Source of the DNA: SFLA01 sp964485815
GTDB taxonomy: Bacteria > Bacillota > Clostridia > Oscillospirales > CAG-382
Direction: 5' to 3'
Length of the DNA: 34,156 nt
Assembly (NCBI GenBank): GCA_964485815.1
Contig: CAZAJX010000021.1
Coordinates: 1-34,156 of the forward strand
Shown here: positions 14,884 through 21,652 of the stretch, piece by piece
How the letters are laid out: every line of letters starts with the position of its first letter
Position numbering within the stretch: the stretch's first letter is position 1
Program-made: the position numbers and the translations under genes
Notes under the pieces: generated by a model
Told to the model about the DNA's origin: nothing
The model's input: only the letters and a program-made list of their open reading frames with translations
Databases searched by the model: none

Positions 14884-15762
14884 ATGTATATCGAAATGTT
14901 TAATTTCTGGTATTTCTTTTGGTTAATCCTTGCGGCAGGATGTACGACGGGGTTGTATTTCCTGCTTAAAAACCGCAGTACGAGAACGCAAAAGGCAGTA
15001 TTGTTTTCAATTCTTGTTGTGGGACTTCTGCTTCACTTTCTAAAAGCGTACATACCGCCCTACAGCGTGGACGAAGCCAGACTGCTGAGAGATAGCTGGT
15101 TTGTAAATATCTGTGCCGCCAACATTGCATTGTTCCCCTTTATGTTCTTTTCCAAAAACGAAAAGATAAAGGATTATATGTTTTATATCGGTGTAATCAG
15201 CGGATTGGTCGCTTTATTTTACCCCCAAGAGCCTATGGCAAAGGTGGACCAGCTTGCAGAACAGCTTGATATCGTGAGATTTTACTTCCATCATTGGATG
15301 CTTCTTACCGTTCCCTTGCTTATGGTGCTGTTTAAGCATCACAAGTTATCCTACAAGCGTGTATACACAGCGCCCGTAGGCCTGCTGGGGCTGATGCTGT
15401 TTATTATGCTTAATCAGATCTTCCAAGCGGAATTGGGCTACACCCCTATGCGCCTTACAAACGATTTCTTCGGTATAGGATATAAAAACACCTCTTATAT
15501 ATGGGGACCCGGAGTAAACGATGCGATCGGCGAATTTTTTGCTCTATTCACGCCGAAGATCTTCCGAACCGTACCTGTAGGGCAATATGCGGGACAGCAA
15601 AAATACTGGCCTTGGTTCTGGATAATCGTGCCTGTATTTGTACTGGTTACACCTATGGCTTTTCTGCTGTGTATGATATTCGACCACAAAGCTTTTTGGT
15701 CGGATGTTAAAAAGCTTAAGCAGACTATATCCAAAGCATCTGTTACAAAGTGTCTTTTTTAA
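14884..15762 (+). CDS. YwaF / TIGR02206-type integral membrane protein
   Basis: A 292-residue protein with about seven hydrophobic segments. The first is FNFWYFFWLILAAGCTTGLY (about residues 6-25), and others include VLFSILVVGLLLHFLKAY and PVGLLGLMLFIMLNQIF. The last is near the C-terminus (FWIIVPVFVLVTPMAFLLCM). HFLKAY, an early Arg-Asp pair and the mid-protein HHWMLLTVPL resemble the YwaF family of Bacillota, whose function is unknown. It is monocistronic, with its own perfect promoter and a terminator. GGAGGA is the ribosome binding site. Family assignment rests on overall layout and motifs, so it is moderately sure. Confidence 0.75.
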   Translation: MYIEMFNFWYFFWLILAAGCTTGLYFLLKNRSTRTQKAVLFSILVVGLLLHFLKAYIPPYSVDEARLLRDSWFVNICAANIALFPFMFFSKNEKIKDYMFYIGVISGLVALFYPQEPMAKVDQLAEQLDIVRFYFHHWMLLTVPLLMVLFKHHKLSYKRVYTAPVGLLGLMLFIMLNQIFQAELGYTPMRLTNDFFGIGYKNTSYIWGPGVNDAIGEFFALFTPKIFRTVPVGQYAGQQKYWPWFWIIVPVFVLVTPMAFLLCMIFDHKAFWSDVKKLKQTISKASVTKCLF

Positions 15763-15777
15763 TTAATGTAAGTTATG

Positions 15778-15808
15778 TTAAACGCCTCCCTAAACAGGGA
15801 GGCGTTTT
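15778..15808. terminator. Terminator between convergent genes
   Basis: AACGCCTCCCT (15781-15791), a 4-nt loop and AGGGAGGCGTT (15796-15806), followed by TT on the plus strand. It lies between the YwaF-like gene and the convergent M55 peptidase gene and probably serves both. T-tracts are short in either direction. Confidence 0.85.
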
Positions 15809-15814
15809 AAGTAT

Positions 15815-16621
15815 TTATCTGAAAATGTCTTCTATATCTTTAAGCACGCCGATTCGCGTATACGCATCGGGACGGGAGAACAAGGTTCCGTCGGGATTGC
15901 GGTAATGGCATCCCTGCGCAGGCTCAATACGCTTATAGCGTATCTCGTATTCAAAGTTCTCGGGGTATATAAAGGGAAGCATTTTATCTATATTTTCAAC
16001 CGCTTTTTTAACGCCATCGTAAATATTGGCGCAAACCGTTTCGGGATGATCGGAAACACAGCTGTTCCAAGCAAGCGAACGCTTGGTTACCACCGTTTGT
16101 GCAAGGGGGAATGTTTCCTTTATTTGAGAAATACAGATATCATCGGAAGAAGCGAAGATTACGGGCACGCCGTATTTCCCCGCAACCGCACCGTCGATCT
16201 GGGCTTCACCCACGAATGCACCGTTTATTTTTTGGTGCTGGAAGGTGGCAGAGGAATAAACGTGGCACAGTACCGCATCAATAGTATCGTATGCGTGGTA
16301 TCCTATAAAAAGCACGCCCGCAAAGCCTTCCTCTATGCCGGGAAAACGCTTTCCGCTTCCCGCGCCCATAACTATTTTACAGCGGTTATCCAAAAGATCG
16401 TACTTGAGATTAAAACCGGTTCCGTGGCAATCCCACACCCAGACCTCGTCCGCACCGCTTTCAAACAATGCTTTCGCGGCGGCGTTCGCCTCTCTCGTGC
16501 CCTGCAAAGCGGCATATTCCAAGCCCGCACTGCCTTGGGCAAGTCCCTGACCGGGTGTTCCGATAGTGCACGCCACTCCCTCAAGGTCTACTGCGATATA
16601 ATATCTTTTGGTTTTATTCAT
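15815..16621 (-). CDS. M55 family D-aminopeptidase (DppA-like)
   Basis: Zinc-dependent peptidase family that cleaves D-amino acid dipeptides and in Bacillus feeds on cell-wall D-Ala peptides. At 268 residues it aligns with DppA landmarks. The expected metal ligands are D12 and E14 (AVDLEGVA), H66 (WDCHGTG), H109 (FIGYHAY) and E139 (FVGEAQID). H120 matches the proposed catalytic His. No signal peptide is present, so it is cytoplasmic. DppA usually sits in a peptide-transport operon, whereas this copy stands alone between convergent and divergent neighbours, so its substrate is uncertain. AAAGGCGG precedes the ATG. I could not find a convincing minus-strand promoter. Confidence 0.92.
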   Translation of the reverse strand: MNKTKRYYIAVDLEGVACTIGTPGQGLAQGSAGLEYAALQGTREANAAAKALFESGADEVWVWDCHGTGFNLKYDLLDNRCKIVMGAGSGKRFPGIEEGFAGVLFIGYHAYDTIDAVLCHVYSSATFQHQKINGAFVGEAQIDGAVAGKYGVPVIFASSDDICISQIKETFPLAQTVVTKRSLAWNSCVSDHPETVCANIYDGVKKAVENIDKMLPFIYPENFEYEIRYKRIEPAQGCHYRNPDGTLFSRPDAYTRIGVLKDIEDIFR

Positions 16622-16649
16622 AACAGATACCGCCTTTTTATATTTAAGG

Positions 16650-16678
16650 TTGATTTTTTTCGTAATAAGTTATATAAT
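16650..16678 (+). promoter_or_regulatory. Promoter for the HAD-IIA phosphatase gene
   Basis: TTGATT (16650-16655), a 17-nt T-rich spacer and TATAAT (16673-16678). The start codon is 30 nt downstream with TTGGAG between. Confidence 0.8.
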
Positions 16679-16708
16679 TAGCCAAGAAAAACTGTTTTGG
16701 AGTAAAAA

Positions 16709-17488
16709 ATGGAAAGACTAAAGAATATAAATTTATTTGTTCTGGATATGGACGGAACCATATATCTGGGCAAAAACGTATTGCCCGGAGCGAGAGAATT
16801 CGTTTCCCACGTTAAAAACAGCGGGAAAAAGATAATGTATTTTACCAACAACGCATCCAACGACCACAAAATATACATTGACCGTCTTAACAATATGGGA
16901 TTTGATGCCGATGAAAGCGAGATATTCTCCGCCGCAGACGTTACGGCAATGTACCTCCGCACCCATCATCCCGATGCAAAGGTGTACGTTTTAGGCACAC
17001 CCGCACTTGAAAACACCTTTTTACAGTACGGCATTTCCCTTACCGACGGAAGCGAGGGAGATATTGTGGTAACCAGCTTTGATACTACCCTTACCTACGA
17101 TAAGCTGGTAAAGGCTTGTGATCTTATACGGGGCGGCGCCATATATTACTGCACCCATCCCGATTTCAACTGTCCTACCGAAAACGGATTTATTCCCGAT
17201 AGCGGCGCCATAGCCGCATTGGTTACTGCATCCACAGGTGTAACACCCCGTTACTTTGGCAAGCCGTACAGAGAAACTGCCGATATGATCGCACAAAAAA
17301 GCGGCAAGGATTTTTCCGAGATAACCATTGTGGGTGACCGTCTTTACACAGACATAGCCTTGGGCAAAAACCACGGTATTCTCTCTGTTTTGGTGCTTTC
17401 GGGAGAAACGAAGCTGTCCGACGTGACCGATGAAAACCGCGCCGACATTATTACAGACGGTATCGGCGATCTTATCCCTTACGTATAA
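16709..17488 (+). CDS. HAD-superfamily IIA hydrolase (NagD/AraL-like phosphatase)
   Basis: A 259-residue haloacid-dehalogenase-fold phosphatase. Motif I is FVLDMDGTIYLG, with nucleophile D13 and acid/base D15. Motif II is YFTNNAS. The motif III lysine lies in YFGKPYRE, and motif IV is IVGDRLYTDI (about 207-216). The type IIA cap lies between motifs II and III, which places it with the NagD/AraL/p-nitrophenyl-phosphatase group. These dephosphorylate sugar phosphates or small metabolites, often as housecleaning enzymes. The true substrate is not readable. It is transcribed from its own promoter, divergent from the M55 gene and followed by the AbrB-type regulator. Confidence 0.93.
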   Translation: MERLKNINLFVLDMDGTIYLGKNVLPGAREFVSHVKNSGKKIMYFTNNASNDHKIYIDRLNNMGFDADESEIFSAADVTAMYLRTHHPDAKVYVLGTPALENTFLQYGISLTDGSEGDIVVTSFDTTLTYDKLVKACDLIRGGAIYYCTHPDFNCPTENGFIPDSGAIAALVTASTGVTPRYFGKPYRETADMIAQKSGKDFSEITIVGDRLYTDIALGKNHGILSVLVLSGETKLSDVTDENRADIITDGIGDLIPYV

Positions 17489-17503
17489 TATTGGCAGATA
17501 CCG

Positions 17504-17532
17504 TTGACTTTTGGCGAAACAAGTGGTAAAAT
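17504..17532 (+). promoter_or_regulatory. Promoter for the AbrB-type regulator
   Basis: TTGACT (17504-17509), a 17-nt spacer and TAAAAT (17527-17532). It lies just after the HAD gene stop codon, so the regulator can be made independently. Confidence 0.8.
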
Positions 17533-17552
17533 GCTGATAAGGAGGTGTGTTT

Positions 17553-17801
17553 ATGGAGGAAAAGAATAAGAAAAGTATAAAAACCGTAGATGAATTCGGA
17601 AGAATTCTCATACCGAAAAGCATACGCAAGCAATTCGGAATTAACCCCGGCGACAACCTTGTTTACGAAGTGGATGCGGACAGGATCATTCTTCGCCGCC
17701 CCACGGAAAAATGCATCTTTTGCCAAAGCGAGGACGGTGTGGAAACCGTAATGGGACGCCCCGTCTGCAAAAACTGCCGAGAGAAATTAAAAAAACAATA
17801 A
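17553..17801 (+). CDS. AbrB/SpoVT-type DNA-binding regulator with C-terminal four-Cys motif
   Basis: An 82-residue protein. The N-terminal swapped-hairpin AbrB domain reads KTVDEFGRILIPKSIRKQFG, then INPGDNLVYEVDADRIILRR (about residues 10-49). The C-terminal tail has C54 and C57 (CIFC) and C72 and C75 (CKNC), the spacing of a small zinc ribbon. AbrB-family proteins act as dimers or tetramers on A/T-rich DNA and often govern transition-state genes. The target here is unknown. An AAGGAGG at 17539-17545 sits 7 nt before the ATG at 17553, which decides the start over an in-frame GTG six bases earlier. A terminator follows 6 nt after the stop. Confidence 0.9.
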   Translation: MEEKNKKSIKTVDEFGRILIPKSIRKQFGINPGDNLVYEVDADRIILRRPTEKCIFCQSEDGVETVMGRPVCKNCREKLKKQ

Positions 17802-17807
17802 ATCTTT

Positions 17808-17840
17808 ACAGACTGTTTTTTACGGTCTGTTTTATTTTTT
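17808..17840 (+). terminator. Intrinsic terminator after the AbrB-type gene
   Basis: ACAGACTG (17808-17815), loop TTTTTTA, then CGGTCTGT (17823-17830). That is an 8-bp stem with one G-U pair, followed by TTTATTTTTT. It also faces the end of the convergent minus-strand operon. Confidence 0.9.
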
Positions 17841-17850
17841 CAGATAATTA

Positions 17851-18807
17851 TCAGAGTCTGCCCATATAATAGCCGCCGCGGATAGGACCTTTTGATGCTA
17901 TAAGCACATACCACACGTCCTCACGTAAAAATCTTTCGGGCTGTTCGGGGTATTCTTCACCCGAAAGACGGCATTTGGCGGCAGAGATATCGCCATTATT
18001 AAACACAACGCAATCGGTAATAATGCCTTTTTTCATACCCGAGCAAATGCGCTTGAAAGGAAGTCTTGCGCGGCGGTCGGGATTTCTGCCACGAGCCGAA
18101 ACGGTAAAAAGGAACAAAGCGTTACCCTTGGAGGCACCGTTGTAATTAAAGCTGCGGTCGCTGCGGATATCAAATCGAGCGAACAACACGCCCAAAGCCT
18201 TAGCTATATCATCGCCGCAAGGCACGTCTTTGCCTTCAAAGGCAGATAAAAAGCCCATTCTGTAGCCTTCCGAAAAGGATTCACTTCTGGGAATACGGGC
18301 ATGCCTTTCCTCCTGCGGTTCGGCGGTAACCTCTTCGATAATCTCGTTATCGCGGGCTATATAGTATCCGTTTCTGACTACCGTACCTACAAAACTGACC
18401 GTTATGTTCTCCCTTGCAAGGCGGTCCAAAAGCTTTTCGTCCTTTTGGGGGTTTATAACGTAATAGACACGGTCGAAATCATCATCCAGCTTATCAGCCT
18501 CAAGCACCATTCCGGGAACGAGAGAAAGCAGACCGTACAAGCCCACCGCTTTTCTTACCCTTAACATGGCAGATGCTTTTTTACCGCTCGGAACGGAGGA
18601 CAAAATACCGATAATATCCCCCGGACGGGAAGCAAAGCTTTTTCCGGACGCGCAATTTCCGTAGCAATCCAATATCTCGGACACGGAAAAGGGAGATTCG
18701 TCATCACGGCGAAGCTCGAAAAACAGCTTAAGTTTCTTATATACACTTTCTTCCTGAATGGTAACGGAAGTGTATTTGATTTGCTCATTATTAGGAACTG
18801 CGATCAT
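17851..18807 (-). CDS. Conserved protein of unknown function, coupled to mtaB
   Basis: I do not recognise a named family. The 318-residue product has no signal peptide or membrane segment. A central stretch reads RPGDIIGILSSVPSGK (61-76), then VGLYGLLSLVPGMVLEADKL (88-107) and VYYVINPQKDEKLLDRLARE (115-134), followed by ITVSFVGTVVRNGYY (135-149). Its order resembles the C-terminal part of AIR-synthase-related proteins, where a metabolite-like strand is followed by a VIGEV-type strand. That is a weak, by-eye inference. The second half has SEGYRMGFLSAFEGK and a Gly/Arg-rich LFLFTVSARGRNPDRRARL. It overlaps mtaB by 4 nt (ATGA) and has its own AAGGGAG 7 nt upstream. It is the last gene of the operon. 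Confidence 0.85.
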   Translation of the reverse strand: MIAVPNNEQIKYTSVTIQEESVYKKLKLFFELRRDDESPFSVSEILDCYGNCASGKSFASRPGDIIGILSSVPSGKKASAMLRVRKAVGLYGLLSLVPGMVLEADKLDDDFDRVYYVINPQKDEKLLDRLARENITVSFVGTVVRNGYYIARDNEIIEEVTAEPQEERHARIPRSESFSEGYRMGFLSAFEGKDVPCGDDIAKALGVLFARFDIRSDRSFNYNGASKGNALFLFTVSARGRNPDRRARLPFKRICSGMKKGIITDCVVFNNGDISAAKCRLSGEEYPEQPERFLREDVWYVLIASKGPIRGGYYMGRL

Positions 18808-20051
18808 ACTTTTTCTCCCTTCAAGGCTCCGTCGCTGTAGGAAATTATGTTAACCAAAACATAATCTCCCGGTTTGTTTTCTCCGTTAAAAGAACATTCT
18901 ATAAAATCATCGGTATGGCCGACGCACACACCGCGTACGTTTTTTTCGGTAAGTATCAGTTGCCTGGTTCCCACGTGCTGTTCAAGAAGCTTATCCCGCA
19001 CAGCAGAGGTTGCGTGTATCAATTTATCGTTTCTTTCGGCGCGTATCTTTTTATCCACCTGACAAGCCATTTCCGCCGCTTCCGTACCGGGACGCTCGGA
19101 ATACGGGAAGGAATGCAGATGCATAAAGCGGTTATTCACGCAAAACTCAAGGGTTTCCTGCGCTTCTTCTTCGGTTTCTGTAGGAAAACCTGTGATAATA
19201 TCGGCAGATAGCATAGCGTCGGGCAGAATTTCCCGTATAAGATCAATTCTCTGCTGAAGTTGCTCTTTGTTGTATTTTCGCCGCATAAGATTAAGTATGC
19301 GGGTACAGCCCGATTGAACAGACAAATGCAGATGGTCGCAAAACGCCTCACTGTCCCTCATAGCTTCCAAAAGAGGTCTGTCAATACAAGTGGGGGTGAG
19401 CGAACCCAAGCGCAGGCGCTTTATCCCCTCTATTGACGAAACCTGCTTTATGAGCTCGCAAAGGGGAACTTTATTGTATGCCGATACCTCTATTCCCGTA
19501 AGCACGATCTCCGAATAACCCGCACTCACAAGATTTTTGCATTCTTGCATTATGTCTACCACATCTCTCGACCTTGCGGGGCCTCTTGCCATAGGGATAA
19601 TGCAATAAGAGCATTTATTGGGACATCCGTCCTGAATCTTAACGTATGCGCGGCAGGAGGAAAACAGATCCGTTTTTCCTTCAAGACACATATTTTCGTA
19701 ACCGTGTCCTTCAAAGGAAAAATCGGCTTTTCCCGTGCCCATAACGATTTCTTTTTTGTTTATATTTCCGCCCACCCGTATAACACCGGGAATGGCTTTG
19801 ATCTTTTCCGGACAAAGCTGGGAATAACAGCCCACCGCCACGGTGCTTCCCCGTCTTGCGGCACGGCGTATTATCTGCCCCGATTTACGTCCGCTTTCTG
19901 CGGTAACGGCGCAGGTGTTTATAACGTACAGGTCGCAGTCCTCGTCAAAACCGCATACCTGCCAGCCTTGTTTTATAAACTCCTCGGCGAAGCCGTTTGT
20001 TTCATACTGGTTAACACGGCATCCCAAGGTGTAAAAAGCTACTTTTTTCAT
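18804..20051 (-). CDS. mtaB: tRNA t6A37 methylthiotransferase MtaB
   Basis: Radical-SAM enzyme that converts t6A to ms2t6A at position 37 of ANN-decoding tRNAs. The 415-residue protein has the N-terminal MTTase domain with cluster cysteines C11 (LGCRVNQYE), C47 (NTCAVT) and C75 (VGCYSQ). The radical-SAM motif CPNKCSYC has ligands C143, C147 and C150. A C-terminal TRAM-like region ends VLVNIISYSDGALKGEKV. LGCRVNQYE and the overall layout favour MtaB over MiaB or RimO. It overlaps rnmV upstream and the unknown gene downstream by 4 nt each. Its own ribosome binding site is weak, so coupling is likely. Confidence 0.94.
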   Translation of the reverse strand: MKKVAFYTLGCRVNQYETNGFAEEFIKQGWQVCGFDEDCDLYVINTCAVTAESGRKSGQIIRRAARRGSTVAVGCYSQLCPEKIKAIPGVIRVGGNINKKEIVMGTGKADFSFEGHGYENMCLEGKTDLFSSCRAYVKIQDGCPNKCSYCIIPMARGPARSRDVVDIMQECKNLVSAGYSEIVLTGIEVSAYNKVPLCELIKQVSSIEGIKRLRLGSLTPTCIDRPLLEAMRDSEAFCDHLHLSVQSGCTRILNLMRRKYNKEQLQQRIDLIREILPDAMLSADIITGFPTETEEEAQETLEFCVNNRFMHLHSFPYSERPGTEAAEMACQVDKKIRAERNDKLIHATSAVRDKLLEQHVGTRQLILTEKNVRGVCVGHTDDFIECSFNGENKPGDYVLVNIISYSDGALKGEKV

Positions 20052-20626
20052 ATTTTTTCCAATGCTTCGTTAAATTCCGATTCTGTACACACAAGATTTA
20101 TAGCTTCAAGAAATGCGTTTGGAGTCATATTCTCGGGCAGGTCCAGTACCCGCGCCAACGCATTTCGCAGTACGGAGCTGTTATCTCCACCCAAAAGCCC
20201 GCTCCTGAAAAGATCCGCTTTTGTAAGGGAGGCTTTTTTTGAAATCTCTCCTTCAAAAGGCAGGAGCAAACGTCGGATGACCTCCGCATCCAAGCCCTCA
20301 ACGCCCAAAACACCCTCTTTTGACGGCGTTTTTTTGCGTTTTTCCTTGCCCTCCACACGGGGAGCGTAAACGTTTACTATTTTTTCGGGTGGCAAATATC
20401 CTTTCAGCTTTGAGCGTATGAATTTACCTGCGGAATCGCTGTCGGTAAGCAGAATAATGTTTCCTTCTCTGCACAAACGGCGGAGAAGTGTTTGCTTTTC
20501 TACGCTGTTGAAAACGGAAAAACCGTCAAGCTGTATTACCGTTCCCTCCGCAACCGAGAGGACACGCTGTTTATCATATCTGCCCTCCACAACCACTGGG
20601 CAGGAAAGCTTAATTTTTTCCTGCAT
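20048..20626 (-). CDS. rnmV: Ribonuclease M5 (5S rRNA maturase)
   Basis: Toprim-domain endonuclease that trims precursor 5S rRNA in Bacillota, working with L18. The 192-residue product has the Toprim glutamate in VVVEGRYDK (E14) and the DxD pair in LLTDSDSAG (D62, D64). A basic region follows (GKEKRKKTPSKEG), then the conserved GVEGLDAEVIRRLL. A C-terminal helical part completes the family length. The ATG lies inside the end of holA (17-nt overlap) with AGGAG just upstream. Confidence 0.95.
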   Translation of the reverse strand: MQEKIKLSCPVVVEGRYDKQRVLSVAEGTVIQLDGFSVFNSVEKQTLLRRLCREGNIILLTDSDSAGKFIRSKLKGYLPPEKIVNVYAPRVEGKEKRKKTPSKEGVLGVEGLDAEVIRRLLLPFEGEISKKASLTKADLFRSGLLGGDNSSVLRNALARVLDLPENMTPNAFLEAINLVCTESEFNEALEKI

Positions 20627-21647
20627 TTACTGCTCCTATTTTATAAATTGCCGTTTCAAGCACGGTGTACGGGTCGCCCCTGAAATTTTTAAGATGCTTA
20701 TCCGCCGCGGCACACACGCTTATCGCGTTTGCAAGGAAGCCTCTTCCCCGCTTTGAACCAACGGATGCGTATCTTTTTATTACGAAATCATAACTTTTAA
20801 GATCCGATGCAATAGCGGAATAGCTCTTTCCGCAGTTGAGCCCCTCGAGAGTGAGAAGCATATCCGAAAACGTTTTTGCCAAAGCGCCCAATATCATTAT
20901 GGGATCTGCGGAAGCAAAGCGGAGTGAAGCGAAGATTTTTCCCGCCTTGGTCATATCTCCGTCGATCACCGCGCGGGAAAGATCGTACACCTTATAGCTT
21001 TCGTTTGCGCAACAAACCTTTTCCACGTCTTGTACCGTAGCGGGACGGGAACCGCAATACGCACACAGCTTTTTTATCTCCCCTGCCAGCAGATACATAT
21101 CGTTTCCGCATATGGTAACCATATTCTCCAGCACGCTTTTGTCAACGGGCGTACCGAGGGCGGTAAAATGTCTGTTCATCCACGCGAGAAGCTTACTTCC
21201 CGATTCAGCTTCGAACTTTACAATATTTCCGTAATCCCGCATCGAGGCTATAAAGGGTGTGGGATCCTTTTTTTCTATCGCTTTTTCCTCTTCTTCTCCC
21301 GAACGGACGGTAAAAAGAAGTATGAAATATTCGGGAAGATCTGAAATTATATCCGCCAGATCGCCTGATACCGCCGCAGTCAAACATGCAACGGAAAACG
21401 CCTGGATCTCTATCATTTTATAATCTGCCATAAGGGGAAGCATATACGCTTCCTCGGCTATTTTTTCCGTATCCAGCTTGTCCGCTTCGTAAACGGAATA
21501 ATTGAATTCGGGTACCGGTCCGTCAACCACTGCCTTGCGAAGCTGAGAAACGTAATGGTCCTTCATATACGCTTCGTCGCCGTAAAACAGATATGCTCCA
21601 GCGTATTCATTTTTCTTTATTTTGGCTTTAAGTCCATCTATATCCAT
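20610..21647 (-). CDS. holA: DNA polymerase III subunit delta
   Basis: Clamp-loader delta subunit, which opens the beta clamp for loading at replication forks. The 345-residue protein starts MDIDGLKAKIKKNEYAGAYL, then FYGDEAYMKDHYVSQLRKAV, the degenerate AAA+ start typical of HolA. Later come ISDLPEYFILLFTVRSGEEE, the helical KLLAWMNRHFTALGTPVDKS and ENMVTICGNDMYLLAGEIKK, the usual delta collar region. I chose ATG 21647 because GGGAG of the comEC end lies 8 nt upstream. A GTG at 21656 overlaps the comEC stop and is the alternative. The comEC-holA order is standard in Bacillota. Confidence 0.93.
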   Translation of the reverse strand: MDIDGLKAKIKKNEYAGAYLFYGDEAYMKDHYVSQLRKAVVDGPVPEFNYSVYEADKLDTEKIAEEAYMLPLMADYKMIEIQAFSVACLTAAVSGDLADIISDLPEYFILLFTVRSGEEEEKAIEKKDPTPFIASMRDYGNIVKFEAESGSKLLAWMNRHFTALGTPVDKSVLENMVTICGNDMYLLAGEIKKLCAYCGSRPATVQDVEKVCCANESYKVYDLSRAVIDGDMTKAGKIFASLRFASADPIMILGALAKTFSDMLLTLEGLNCGKSYSAIASDLKSYDFVIKRYASVGSKRGRGFLANAISVCAAADKHLKNFRGDPYTVLETAIYKIGAVNAGKN

Positions 21648-21652
21648 ACGTT

